Below are positions 17,487 to 26,951 of a stretch of 64,000 nucleotides of DNA, piece after piece. The notes beneath the pieces are model-generated. The model ran no database searches. It had not been told where the DNA came from and saw only the letters and a program-made list of their open reading frames with translations. Source of the DNA: CAVZCK01 sp963773735 (lineage in GTDB: Bacteria > Pseudomonadota > Alphaproteobacteria > Rhizobiales > Rhodomicrobiaceae); NCBI GenBank assembly GCA_963773735.1, contig CAVZCK010000002.1, positions 115,135 to 179,134 of the forward strand. The letters are read 5' to 3'. The position numbers and the translations under genes are program-made. Numbering within the stretch: the stretch's first letter is position 1; each line of letters begins with the position of its first letter.

Positions 17487-18412
17487 GCGACGCGGCTCTC
17501 GAAAATCTGACGCTCGATGAGGCGGCTAGCGGAACGGCCCCGCGCGGCTCGCTCCGCCGCGTGCTGGCCGCCGTCTTCGAGGACCGGCTGGCTGTGCTCG
17601 GCGCAGTGCTCGTGCTGCTGACCGCTTTCGCTGCGCTTGCCGCGCCCTGGATCGCGCCGCAGAACCCCTACGATCTCGCCACTCTCGACATCATGGATGG
17701 CGGGCTTGCGCCTGGCTCGGCGAGCATGTCCGGCAAGATCTACTGGCTTGGAACGGACGAGCAGGGCCGCGACATGCTCTCGGCCATCCTCTATGGCCTG
17801 CGCACCAGTCTCTATGTGGCGGGGCTCGCCACGCTCATCGCGCTGGCGATCGGCATGGCCATGGGCGTCACCGCCGCCTATTTCGGCCGCTTCGTCGATA
17901 CGCTGATCATGCGCATCGTCGATCTGCAGCTCGGCTTTCCCTCGATCCTCATCGCGCTCATTCTGCTGGCGGTGCTCGGCCGCGGCGTCGACAAGGTAAT
18001 CCTCGCGCTGGTGCTCGCCCAATGGGCCTATTATGCGCGCGTGGTGCGCAGCTCGGCGCTGGTCGAAAGCCGCAAGGACTATGTCGAGGCGGCGCGCTGC
18101 CTGGCGCTGTCGCCTACGCGGATCATGGTCCGGCATCTGCTGCCGAACTGCCTGCCGCCGCTGATCGTGGTCGCCACGGTGCAGATCGCCCATGCCATCT
18201 CGCTGGAGGCGACGCTGTCGTTCCTCGGCGTCGGCGTGCCGATCACCAGGCCCTCGCTCGGGCTGCTGATCGCCAATGGCTACGACTATCTGCTGTCCGG
18301 CCGCTATTGGGTGGCGGTGTTTCCCGGCGTCGCACTGGTGCTGATCATCGTCGGCGTCAACCTCGTCGGCGACCGTTTGCGCGACGTGCTCAATCCGCGG
18401 CTGCAGCGATGA
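17483..18412 (+). CDS. ABC importer permease (DppC-like)
   Basis: A 309-residue second permease. The N-terminal cytoplasmic part leads to a helix and then the motif WLGTDEQGRDMLSAILYGLR, characteristic of DppC/OppC proteins. The EAA loop reads YVEAARCLALSPTRIMVRH. Start and stop overlap the neighbours by four bases on both sides (ATGA), so permeases and first ATPase are translated as a chain. Confidence 0.92.
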   Translation: MSDAALENLTLDEAASGTAPRGSLRRVLAAVFEDRLAVLGAVLVLLTAFAALAAPWIAPQNPYDLATLDIMDGGLAPGSASMSGKIYWLGTDEQGRDMLSAILYGLRTSLYVAGLATLIALAIGMAMGVTAAYFGRFVDTLIMRIVDLQLGFPSILIALILLAVLGRGVDKVILALVLAQWAYYARVVRSSALVESRKDYVEAARCLALSPTRIMVRHLLPNCLPPLIVVATVQIAHAISLEATLSFLGVGVPITRPSLGLLIANGYDYLLSGRYWVAVFPGVALVLIIVGVNLVGDRLRDVLNPRLQR

Positions 18413-19402
18413 CGGCGCCGCTCCTCCAGATCGACGATCTGTGTACGCATTTCTTTACCCGCGACGGCGTGGCTAAGGCAGTGGACGGCGTCAGCCTTTC
18501 ACTCGGGAAGGGCGAGATCCTTGGCCTCGTCGGCGAGTCCGGCTCAGGCAAATCGGTCACCGGCTTCTCCATCCTGCGGCTTGTCGATCCGCCGGGCCGG
18601 ATCGTCTCTGGACGGATCATGTTCGACGGCGAGGATCTCGCATCACTCGACGAGGAGCGGCTGCGTGCCATCCGCGGCAAGCGCATCGCCATGATCTTCC
18701 AGGACCCGATGATGACGCTCAATCCGGTCCTGCGCATCGACACGCAGATGGTCGAAGCGGTGCTCGCCCATTCGCCAATGTCGCACAAGGCCGCGCTCGA
18801 CCGCTGCCGGCAGGTGCTGACGATGGTCGGCATCGCCGCGCCGGGCGAAAGGCTGAAAAGCTATCCGCATCATTTCTCCGGCGGCATGCGCCAGCGCGTC
18901 GCCATCGCCATCGCGCTGCTCCACGAGCCCGACCTGATCATCGCCGACGAGCCGACCACGGCGCTCGACGTCACCATTCAGGGTCAGATCCTGGCCGAGA
19001 TGCAGAAGCTTTGCGCCGAGACCGGCACGGCGCTGATCTGGATCAGCCACGACCTTGCCGTTGTCTCCGCGCTCGCCGACCGCATTGCGGTGATGTATGC
19101 CGGGCGCATCGTCGAGCAGGGCAAGGCCGCCGAAATCATCGACAGCGCCGCTCCACCCCTATACGCGTGGGCTGATTCAGTCGGTGCCGAGCCGCAACAG
19201 GCGCGGCGAGCCGCTGCATCAGATCCCCGGCATGGCGCCGCCGATCCTCGACCTGCCGCGGGGCTGCGCCTTCCGGCCCCGCTGTCCGCGCGGCAACAGC
19301 GCCTGCCTGCATCCCCCGCCCGAAGTGGAGCACCGTCCCGGCCGCTGGGCGCGTTGTTTCCACCCGCATCTCGCCGAAGCGAAAGCGGAGGCCGTTGCAT
19401 GA
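18409..19402 (+). CDS. ABC importer ATPase 1 (DppD-like), frameshift near the 3' end
   Basis: A complete nucleotide-binding subunit of about 330 residues. Walker A is GESGSGKS, the signature is FSGGMRQRVAIA, Walker B is LIIADEPTT, and the switch His is in WISHD. One frame change near 19150 separates these from the C-terminal oligopeptide domain, which continues in the other frame as HPYTRGLIQS and GCAFRPRCP up to TGA at 19400-19402. It overlaps the second ATPase start by four bases. As read, the first frame runs on without a stop into the second ATPase, creating an artificial fusion. Confidence 0.85.
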
Positions 19403-20380
19403 CGCCGATCATCGAGATAGCCGGCGTCTCCAAGCGCTTCGTCCGCGAACTCGACACCGCCCAGCGCGTGGCACGGGCTATGGGCGCGCCGATCGAGGAG
19501 CAGACCGTGCATGCCGTCGATGATGTCGATCTGGCGGTCGCGCCGCGCGAAGTGCTCGGTCTGGTCGGGGAGTCCGGCTGTGGAAAGTCGACCCTAGGCC
19601 GCATGGTCGCCGGACTGATGACGCCGAGCGAGGGGGCGATCCGCTTTCGCGGCGCCGATGTCGCGGGCCTCAAGGGCAAGCCGGCGCGCGAGGCCGCGCT
19701 CAAGGTGCAGATGATCTTTCAGGACCCGATGTCCTCACTCAATCCGCGGATGCGCGTCGAGGCGATCGTCGGCGAGGCGCCCCAGGTGCATGGCATCGTC
19801 ACGCGCCAGGAGCGCCGCCCCTATGTCGAGGAGATGCTGCGCCACGTCGGGCTGGACGCCGCGATGCACCGCCGCTATCCGCATCAGTTCTCCGGTGGCC
19901 AGCGCCAGCGTATCGGCATCGCCCGAGCGCTCGCGGTCAGGCCGGATTTCCTGGTTTGCGACGAGGCCATCGCCGCGCTCGATGTCTCGATCCAGGCGCA
20001 GGTGCTGAACCTGTTCATGCGGCTGCGCCAGGCCTTCGACCTCACCTATTTGTTCATCAGCCATGATCTCGGCGTCGTCCAGCACATCTCAGACCGCATC
20101 GCCATCATGTATCTCGGCCGCATCGTCGAGGAGGGGCCGACGGAGGCGATCTTCGCCTGCGGCGAACCATCCTTACACGCAGGCTCTGCTTGCCGAGCGT
20201 CCCGTGATCGCGCCGGGCAAGCGCAAGTTTTCGACGATCAAGGGCGAAATCCCCTCGCCGCTCAAACCGCCGCCGGGCTGCCATTTCCATCCGCGCTGTC
20301 CGCAAGCCTTCGAGCGCTGCCGCGTCGAGCGCCCCGCGCTGAAACAGATCGCGCCGGCCGCCGCTCCGCCTGCCATTTGA
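19399..20380 (+). CDS. ABC importer ATPase 2 (DppF-like), frameshift near the 3' end
   Basis: The partner ATPase. Walker A is GESGCGKST, the Q-loop region is MIFQDPMSSLNPRM, the signature is FSGGQRQRIGIARAL, Walker B is LVCDEAIAALD, and the H-loop is FISHD. A frame change near 20165 separates the core from the C-terminal segment (HPYTQALLAERP, GCHFHPRCP) that ends at 20380. Walker B has EAIAALD where most relatives have EPVSALD; the catalytic Glu is kept. It is the last gene of the transporter set; the amidohydrolase starts 115 bases later. Confidence 0.85.
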
Positions 20381-20495
20381 ATGACACGTCATAAGTTGTG
20401 GCACTGCACTCTACCTCTCCCATGGGGGAGGAGGCGAGTGGGCCGTGCCACTGGATGACGCGGCGTAACAACTGTCAGCATTGAAGAGGCTATCC

Positions 20496-21945
20496 ATGAA
20501 GAACACCGAAGTCATCTGGGATCTCGTCGACGCCAAGCGCGAAGACTTCCTCGCCTTAAGCGACCGCGTCTGGGCAATCCCGGAAATCGCCTATACGGAG
20601 TTCAAGTCGGTGGCCGAGCATACCGCCATGCTGAAGGCCCAAGGTTTCCAGGTGACGGAGAATTATTGCGGCATCCCGACCGCCGTTATGGGCGAGGCCG
20701 GCGAAGGCGGCCCGGTGATCGCCATCCTCGGCGAATATGACGCGCTGCCCGGCCTCAGCCAGGAAGCGAATCATCGCCGAATACCGCCCGCTTCCCGGCA
20801 ATGGCAACGGCCATGGCTGCGGGCATAACATGCTCGGCTCGGCGGCGCTGCTTGCGGCCACCGCCATCAAGGACTATCTCGCCGCGACGGGCAAGCCGGG
20901 GCGCGTGCGCTATTACGGCTGCCCGGCCGAGGAAGGCGGTGCGGCAAAGGCTTTCATGGTGCGGGCGGGCGCCTTCAAGGATGTCGACATCGCCATCACC
21001 TGGCACCCCTCGGCCATGACCAAGGTGGATGAAGCGCTCTCCCTCGCCAATACGCGGATGGACTTCACCTTCACCGGCCGCGCCTCCCATGCCGCCGCCG
21101 CGCCGCATCTCGGCCGCAGCGCGCTCGATGCCGTCGAGCTGATGAATGTCGGCGTCAATTATCTGCGCGAGCACGTTCCGGCGGACAGCCGCATTCACTA
21201 TGCGCTGACCGACGCCGGCGGTGTTGCGCCGAATGTCGTGCAGGCCAAGGCGACCGTGCGTTATGCCGTGCGCTCGCGCGATGTGGCCGGGATGCGCGCG
21301 CTGAATGAGCGGGTGAAGAAGGTCGCGCAAGGCGCGGCGATGATGACCGAGACTCAGGTGGAGATCCGCGTGATCAGCGCCGTTTCGAACCTGCTCGGCA
21401 ATACGCCGCTCGAAGGGGCGATGTATAAGAACCTGCAGCGTCTCGGCCCGGTGCCCTTCGACGCGGCGGATCGCGAATTCGCCGCCAAAATCCAGGCGAC
21501 GCTCTCCGAGGAGGATATTGATGCCTCTTACCGCCGCGCCGGGGCTGAGCGGAACGGCGAGAAGCCGCTTTGCGATTTCGTCGTGCCGCTCGATGTGAGA
21601 GGCGAGCCGATGATCGGCTCGACCGACGTCGGCGATGTGAGCTGGGTGGTGCCGACCGTCCAGGCGCGCGTCGCCACCCACGCCATCGGCACGCCGGGCC
21701 ATAGCTGGCAGATCACTGCCCAGGGCAAGTCGGGCTCCGCGCATAAGGGGCTGGTCTATGCCGCCAAGGCGATGGCCGGCACCGCAGTCGATACGCTTGG
21801 AGACTCAGCGCTGATCGAGCGCTGCAAGGCCGATCTGGCGGCGAGGACCGCGCGCACGCCGTACGTCTGCCCGATCCCTGCCGAGGTGCGGCCGCCCATC
21901 ATGCCGGCTCCCGTTGCAAGGAAGACAGAGAGCCTTGACGGCTGA
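20496..21945 (+). CDS. M20-family amidohydrolase (AbgB-like), one frameshift
   Basis: A metal-dependent hydrolase of about 480 residues related to aminobenzoyl-glutamate hydrolase subunit B. ATG 20496 follows GAAGAGG. GEYDALPGLS carries the first metal-ligand region. One frame change near 20775 then leads to NGNGHGCGHNMLGSAA and CPAEEGGAAKAFM. The dimerisation domain (FTFTGRASHAAAAP) and a C-terminal GTPGHSW segment follow. The family cleaves amide bonds of N-acylated amino acids or small peptides. It lies at the end of the importer operon, so it probably acts on the imported compound in the cytoplasm; that link is inference. Confidence 0.85.
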
Positions 21946-21987
21946 CCGAAGGCTCGACAGATCGCCGAATTGTCAGCAAACGGGGAG

Positions 21988-23025
21988 TCAATCCAAGGAG
22001 GCCAAGTCTTCCAATTGCCGGCGTAGCTCGGCGCTTATTCGGATGCCTTCGGCTCGCCGTCTGCGAAACCTGGTCATCTCGATTTCGCCCGGCAGCTTGA
22101 CGGGCCGTTCCGGATCGGCTGGAGGCGTCGCATGAAGAATGCCGGCGAAATCTGTCATTCGCCGGCCGAGTTCTACCTCCGGCATCAGCCGCTTCACGTC
22201 GATGAGCAGGAAGAAGTGACCGAGATTTTGCGGCTCGCCCGGCTCGTCAAGCCAGGAGCGGACATGGCTGAGATACGCCGCCCCCGAAAGCAGCCCGGCG
22301 AAGAGATCGACCGTGAGGGCGAGGCCGTAACCTTTGTGGCCGCCGATCGGCAGCAGGAAGCCCTTCAATGCTTCGGCCGGATCGGTCGTCGGCCGGCCAG
22401 CGGCATCTGTCGCCCAGCCTTCCGGGATGGTTTTTCCTTCCGCCATTGCACTGCGGATCTTGCCGCGCGCCGCCACGCTCATCGCCATGTCCAGGATGAA
22501 GGGGTCGCCTTGCGGATGGGGCATTCCGAAACCGATCGGATTGTTGCCGAGCCGCGCCTCGCTTCCGCCCCAGGGTGCGATCGTCATCGAAGCATTGCTG
22601 CCGATGATGCTGGCAAAGCCGGCCTCGGCGGCAAGATAGCAATAGGGTCCGATTGCGCCGAAATGATTGCTGCCGCGCACGACCGCGAGCGCCATCCCCG
22701 CCTCAGCCGCCGCCTCGATGGCGCTGTCCAGGGCGCGGCGGCCAACCAGCGGTCCGACGCCATTGTCGCCGTCCACTCTCAGTAAAGGCGGCGCCACTTT
22801 CTGGACGGTGATGTTCGGCTGCGCCTTCATGCCGCCGAGCCTCAACCGCTCCGCGTAGGAGGGAACCCGGACGACGCCATGGGTCGGGATCCCGAACAGG
22901 TCGCCGAGAATCAGAATTGACGCGGCGTAGTCGGCATCGGCCTGGCTGAGCCCGAGCCGGCGAAATATACCAATGGTGAGCGCTGTCAGCTCGGCTTCGC
23001 CGATCGTTTCATCGTGGCCCGCCAT
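21988..23025 (-). CDS. Malate/lactate/ureidoglycolate dehydrogenase family (Ldh) oxidoreductase
   Basis: A 345-residue intact NAD(P)-dependent dehydrogenase of the MDH/LDH2 family. Family features include DLFGIPTHGVVR near the N-terminus, VRGSNHFGAIGPYCYLA and GNNPIGFGMPHPQGDPF around the cofactor site, and GHKGYGLALTVDLFAG. Members reduce or oxidise 2-oxo/2-hydroxy acids or act on ureidoglycolate and sulfolactate. The substrate is not determinable here. It converges on the importer operon and is divergent from a broken lactonase-like gene, so it could have belonged to the same catabolic module. Confidence 0.88.
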   Translation of the reverse strand: MAGHDETIGEAELTALTIGIFRRLGLSQADADYAASILILGDLFGIPTHGVVRVPSYAERLRLGGMKAQPNITVQKVAPPLLRVDGDNGVGPLVGRRALDSAIEAAAEAGMALAVVRGSNHFGAIGPYCYLAAEAGFASIIGSNASMTIAPWGGSEARLGNNPIGFGMPHPQGDPFILDMAMSVAARGKIRSAMAEGKTIPEGWATDAAGRPTTDPAEALKGFLLPIGGHKGYGLALTVDLFAGLLSGAAYLSHVRSWLDEPGEPQNLGHFFLLIDVKRLMPEVELGRRMTDFAGILHATPPADPERPVKLPGEIEMTRFRRRRAEGIRISAELRRQLEDLASLD

Positions 23026-23052
23026 GATCGTGCGAACCTTTCATCGTGAGCG

Positions 23053-23872
23053 ATGGAGCAAAGCATGATTGAAAACCCGCCCGGCCAGACCCGCAACGGC
23101 TTCCCGCCCGCCGGCAGCTGCGACTGCCACGTCCATGTCATCGGGCGGAAGGCGCGTTATCTGCTTGCTGAAATCCGCAGCTACACTCCAGTGGATGCGC
23201 CCATCGATGCGCTTCGGGCGATGATGGCGCGCATAGGCGTCGACCGCGCCGTTCTCATACAGACGAGCATTTTCGGGACCGACAATTCCTGTCTCCTGGA
23301 TGCGCTTGGCGAGACGGCGTAAGCCCTCCGCGGCGTGGCCTTTCCGGCCGATGACGCAAGCGCGAGCGAACTGGACGCCATGCATGCGCTGGGCGTGCGC
23401 GGAATTCGGCTGAATACGGTTAGCGTCGGTACGCCGCCGCCCGATAAGCTTCGCAGCGTTTTGAAGCGGGCGGCGGCACAGTGCGCACGCCAAGGCTGGC
23501 ATCTGCAAATCTTCGCCCTGCCCGCTATCATCGAAGCCATGGCGCCAACGCTTTCGCACCTCCCCGTCCCCATCGTGTTCGATCATTTCGGCATGGTGCG
23601 CCCCGAGCGGATCGAGAGCCAAGCCGTTCGATCCCGCCATCAAGGCACTCGCCCGCCGTTTCGCGGACGCCAATCCGGAGCAGGTCGTCTGGGCCAGCGA
23701 CTGGCCGCACACGCCGCCGCATCAAGACCATCCCGCGGACGCTCATCAGGAGGCTCCGTATCGGGACATCGATACCAAAGGGCTCCTCTACCGGCTGCAA
23801 GATTGGTTCGAGCCGCGCCAATTGCGACAGATCCTGGTCGACAATCCGGCGCGGCTCTATGGCTTCGCTTAG
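23053..23872 (+). pseudogene. Broken amidohydrolase (2-pyrone-4,6-dicarboxylate lactonase-like)
   Basis: The N-terminal part has the metal-binding CDCHVHVIG motif. An in-frame TAA at 23320-23322 interrupts ALGETA-ALRGVAFPADDA; a CAA to TAA change would explain it. The frame resumes with LGVRGIRLNTVSVG and VFDHFGMVRPE. A frame change near 23625 and the loss of some 60 residues compared with the family follow. The end (NPEQVVWASDWPHTP, ILVDNPARLYGF) is in another frame. With a nonsense codon, an internal deletion and a frameshift this is a true pseudogene. Its intact ancestor would hydrolyse a lactone of the aromatic meta-cleavage type. Confidence 0.75.
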
Positions 23873-23873
23873 C

Positions 23874-24021
23874 TCATGGGTTAGCCGCCGCAACCTCGCG
23901 CAGCCTGGCCATCACCTCGGCGCCGACCAGCTTTTCGCCATACTCCTTCCAGACCGGGGCGACCGCTTCGATCCATTTGGCACGCTGCGCCGGCGTGATG
24001 GCAATGATTTCTAGTCGCGTC
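23874..24021 (-). pseudogene. C-terminal fragment of a TRAP transporter DctP protein
   Basis: Only the last 48 or so residues remain: IIAITPAQRAKWIEAVAPVW, then KEYGEKLVGAEVMARLREVA. These match the C-terminal helices of DctP-type substrate-binding proteins. There is no start, signal peptide or binding domain. The fragment ends abruptly at the GlsB gene at 24020. It suggests that a TRAP system once lay here and was removed. Confidence 0.55.
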
Positions 24022-24289
24022 ACCAACGGCCGCTGCTTCGGATAAGTCTGAGGATGAGCAGAAGCACCACAGCCCCGATGGTGGCGGAGACAATCGCGCT
24101 GACAATCCCAGCTCCAAAATGGACGCCTAGCTGAGGCAGCAACCAAGCACCGATGAACGCGCCGATGATCCCGACGATGATGTCGCCGATAAGCCCGAAA
24201 CCCGTCCCTTGCACGAGTTGTCCGGCGAGCCAGCCAGCAATGGCGCCGACGAGCAATATGATGACAAGATCTTCATTCGATATGGACAT
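24020..24289 (-). CDS. GlsB/YeaQ/YmgE family stress membrane protein (second copy)
   Basis: An 89-residue protein with three hydrophobic, glycine-rich helices: IILLVGAIAGWLAGQLVQG, GDIIVGIIGAFIGAWLLP and a C-terminal helix VVLLLILRLIRS. GWLAGQLVQGTGFGLIGDI is the family hallmark. It is probably a stress-induced inner-membrane protein. It is closer to typical YeaQ than the paralogue at 5124. It sits next to the DctP remnant, whose sequence it abuts. Confidence 0.88.
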   Translation of the reverse strand: MSISNEDLVIILLVGAIAGWLAGQLVQGTGFGLIGDIIVGIIGAFIGAWLLPQLGVHFGAGIVSAIVSATIGAVVLLLILRLIRSSGRW

Positions 24290-24660
24290 GGTACCTCCCT
24301 TTTCCCTAGCCGCGCACGTTGCGCGGCTTTGACCATTGTCCCAGCACGCCCTGAATAGCGCAAGACGAGGCGGCTCGGCGGAATCTACTCAGATTTGCGG
24401 CACAACTCAATCCGGCGGGCCAATTCTGTTCGTTCAATGGAGTGCGCCCCTACTGGTGGACGAATTGGGATTGATGAATTGACCAGCCTTCCAGGTTTTC
24501 GGAAAGAGAACCCATGCCAAGAGGTAATCGCGACCGCCGCCGCAGCGGCACGTCACGTCAATTCACGAATGAACAATTGGCTTACGACATCGAGGTTGGG
24601 CGTATCGAGGCAGAGATCGTAATCCGCCTCAGGATGGACGCACATACCAAACGCAACGCT
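24290..24660. other. Gene-free stretch upstream of the GlsB gene
   Basis: It contains the GlsB promoter region at its left end. A + strand frame from 24514 (RQFTNEQLAYDIEVGRI and onward) has protein-like composition but runs into a 29-bp tandem repeat and matches nothing I know; I do not call it. Confidence 0.35.
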
Positions 24661-24718
24661 GCTCGAAACAGGCCAGGATGCGGCTTACTGCTCGAAACAG
24701 GCCAGGATGCGGCTTACT
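24661..24718. repeat. 29-bp perfect tandem duplication
   Basis: Two identical, directly adjacent 29-base units (each starting GCTCGAAACAGG and ending GGCTTACT) occupy 24661-24689 and 24690-24718. The flanks on both sides are unique. Confidence 0.9.
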
Positions 24719-24797
24719 CCGAGCAGCGCCCTCATTCATGCTACGCAGGTTCCCGTTGGAACCAACAAAAGCCCGCCTAGCCTCTTTGATAATGTCA

Positions 24798-24817
24798 TTC
24801 CCGCGCCTGCGCGGGAA
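24798..24817. repeat. Short palindromic hairpin element
   Basis: TTCCCGCG / CGCGGGAA form a perfect 8-bp stem with a CCTG loop, flanked by CA and CATGG. The core resembles the dispersed ATTCCCGC-type palindromes found between genes in many proteobacteria. It sits just beyond the stop of the minus-strand gene ending at 24842 and may act in its 3' end. Confidence 0.6.
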
Positions 24818-24841
24818 CATGGCTTTTGGAATGATGCTTGG

Positions 24842-25483
24842 CTATTGCCAGGGACAATAGGCTACGCATTGATAGAGCGAATCGCCTTCGAGCGTCTCGA
24901 CCTCCCGCCATCTGAGCACACAACCATCGTCGGTCAGACCTTCGCAATATGGCTCGGTGGCCGAAAGGTAGGCATACGGGTAGTAATCGTCGGAGCCATA
25001 CATGATGGCGCCCAATGTGCTGAGCGCCACGAAGGTCCTGAAGCCGTTCCCATGACGGACGCGATGTTTGCTGCGCCAGACTGAGAAATTATGGCCACGA
25101 ATTTTGGCGGAAGCGGCGCCGCGTAGCCTCCCCGCGGTCGCAATGCGCTTGCCGTCGCCCTGCGAGCCACTCTTTAGAGCCCCTTTTGGCGCGACGTATT
25201 TCGGCGTAGCCGTATGGACCTTGCGCCGGGTGCTGGCGCGCGGCTTAGCGGTATAGGCTTTACGCTTCGTGATTGCGCCCTGGTCGGTGGTCGGGGCCTT
25301 GTGCTGCGTGACCGTACGCCGGGTGGTACGGGGCGTGGCGTTTTGAGAGCCGCCGCGAGACTTTCCTTGATCCTTTTTCTGATCTTGCTGTTGATCTTGT
25401 TGCGCCGCGGCGGGCGGCGAGTTCAGCATAAAGACCCCGCCCAACGACAGCGCCATAATTGTCATTGCGATTTTGCGGTGCAT
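24842..25483 (-). CDS. Exported basic protein of unknown function, conserved C-terminus
   Basis: A 213-residue exported protein. The start at 25483 (MHRKIAMTIMALSLGG) has GGGGGA seven bases upstream; a start 21 bases earlier is less likely. After the signal peptide come a Gln/Lys/Arg/Thr-rich low-complexity stretch, then GHNFSVWRSKHRVRHGNGFR with LGAIMYGSDDYYPYAYL, and a C-terminus with EPYCEGLTDDGCVLRW and YQCVAYCPWQ. The tail has four cysteines, probably in disulfides. I recall similar tails in Hyphomicrobiales proteins of unknown function. The basic middle could bind wall polymers or nucleic acid; this is conjecture. Confidence 0.75.
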   Translation of the reverse strand: MHRKIAMTIMALSLGGVFMLNSPPAAAQQDQQQDQKKDQGKSRGGSQNATPRTTRRTVTQHKAPTTDQGAITKRKAYTAKPRASTRRKVHTATPKYVAPKGALKSGSQGDGKRIATAGRLRGAASAKIRGHNFSVWRSKHRVRHGNGFRTFVALSTLGAIMYGSDDYYPYAYLSATEPYCEGLTDDGCVLRWREVETLEGDSLYQCVAYCPWQ

Positions 25484-25504
25484 CTCATTTTCCCCCATTG
25501 ACAA

Positions 25505-26031
25505 AGTTCAATGATGCGAACGGATTGCTGAGCGAATTACGCGGCGCCCCGGCGCCATGTTCCGAACACGGCATTGCCGAAGCGGCGTTCTGCACCCTTT
25601 TGCTTAGGCCCCGGGCCTGCGGGCCGCGTGCAGGTTTCATATTCGGACTCCTGCGACACGCTAAATAATAACCCATCGCCCGTCCGCGCGGTTTGCGCGA
25701 AATCAAGCTGCAATGCAGATCGAAATAAGCCGCGCCGACGACGGCCGACGCGGTTGCCCGCCAATCGGGGCTGACCACTCATTTCGGGCGCACCTCAGGG
25801 TAAGCCCGAATGATGGTCCTCCCGCCGATCCCATGCTCGGTCTCCATGTCGATGGCGCGTTCTCCTCACGGGGCTACGCCCGATCCAGAGTCCGTGCTAA
25901 CATCCCCAATCGCAGCGCTTGTAATAAACATGCCTTGAACCCCAATGGGATCAAAGGCAGCGAACGAGCATGTCCTCGAAATGGGATTCTGAGTTGGCCA
26001 GCCCCGCCTCAACCGCAAAGCAGACAAAGCC
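25505..26031. other. Gene-free stretch
   Basis: About 530 bases between divergent genes. Short frames exist on both strands, but none has a good ribosome site or a recognisable sequence. It must hold the promoters of the genes at 25483 and 26032. Confidence 0.35.
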
Positions 26032-26763
26032 ATGACTGAACAACTCACCGCCGACCAAACTGCCGTCGAGACCGTATCGGCGTTGTCTCGTCCGGCAGAT
26101 TTACAAGAGATTAAAATCTACAGCCACTCGACCCTTCTCTACTGGTGGCCGGCTTGGGCGTTCGGCTTTGTTATCGCCGTTCTCAACGCCGGACAGGAAA
26201 AGCTTCTTGCTACCGCTGAAGGCGCCGCGCCGAGCTCCGCGCTTGGACTCACTTACCTGTCGGTGCTTTTGCTGTTGATTGTCTTCACAAATGTCCGGCT
26301 GCGCGGCATCAATTCGGTCGTGGCATTGCTCACTCTCGCATTTATCACCGTGCTGCTGGCCTGGTTCGGTTGGTGGGACAATATCGCCAAGCTGATCCCC
26401 TATCTGTCGGTGCATATGAACACCGGCTTCTATCTGGTGTTTTCCACGGGTCTGCTGATCATTTGGCTGATGATGTTCTTTCTGTTCGACCGGCTGACCT
26501 ATTGGCGCATACGGCCAGGGCAGATGACCGAAGAGCGCCTTATCGGTGGCGGTGCGGAGAGTTTTGACACCAACGGATTGCGATTCCAGAAGCATAGCTC
26601 CGATTTCTTCCGGACGACGCTGGGGCTCGGCGCCGGCGACCTCATGGCGACAGTGTCCAGCGGGGGTGGCTCAACGATCGAGATTCCTAACGTCATTTTC
26701 GTCGACCGCAAGATTCAGGCGATAGAAAAGCTGATCTCCGTGAAGCCGGACCACACTGCGTAA
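26032..26763 (+). CDS. Conserved membrane protein of unknown function
   Basis: A 243-residue protein. After about 35 polar residues come four hydrophobic segments (around LLYWWPAWAFGFVIAVL, LTYLSVLLLLIVFTNV, VVALLTLAFITVLLAWFGWW and GFYLVFSTGLLIIWLMMFF). A soluble C-terminal domain of about 80 residues follows, with SSDFFRTTLGLGAGDLMA and TIEIPNVIFVDRKIQAIEKL. The C-terminal part resembles a small beta-rich PH-like fold. I do not recognise a named family. The gene is intact and solitary. Confidence 0.75.
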   Translation: MTEQLTADQTAVETVSALSRPADLQEIKIYSHSTLLYWWPAWAFGFVIAVLNAGQEKLLATAEGAAPSSALGLTYLSVLLLLIVFTNVRLRGINSVVALLTLAFITVLLAWFGWWDNIAKLIPYLSVHMNTGFYLVFSTGLLIIWLMMFFLFDRLTYWRIRPGQMTEERLIGGGAESFDTNGLRFQKHSSDFFRTTLGLGAGDLMATVSSGGGSTIEIPNVIFVDRKIQAIEKLISVKPDHTA

Positions 26764-26951
26764 AGCGTCCTCGAGCGGCGAAGCGATCGAACAAAAAGCC
26801 ATTTCCGAAAGAGGTGAGCACCGGAGCCGGCTTTCTGATCGTATGCTTGTTAATCGTTATGATTACAGCGGCAGCAATACAATCGGGAACGACTCCGTAC
26901 CGATTGCCGTCCTGGACATACTTGCCGCCCGTGCGGCACATCCGGTGAGCA

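Noticed and set aside
19140..20170. Programmed frameshifting in both ABC ATPases, since both break just before the HPYT motif
   Set aside because: No slippery sequence or stimulating structure is visible, and many other genes in the window show random indels. Coincidence of errors is simpler.
18022..20394. A single 790-residue frame joining part of a permease region and two ABC ATPases
   Set aside because: It starts inside the permease gene in the wrong frame, and the join between the ATPases exists only because an indel near 19150 skips the first stop. The four-base ATGA overlap at 19399 shows two separate genes.
24514..24780. An 88-codon + strand frame running through the 29-bp tandem repeat
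   Set aside because: It has no recognisable domain, and its frame depends on the repeat count; too weak to call a gene.
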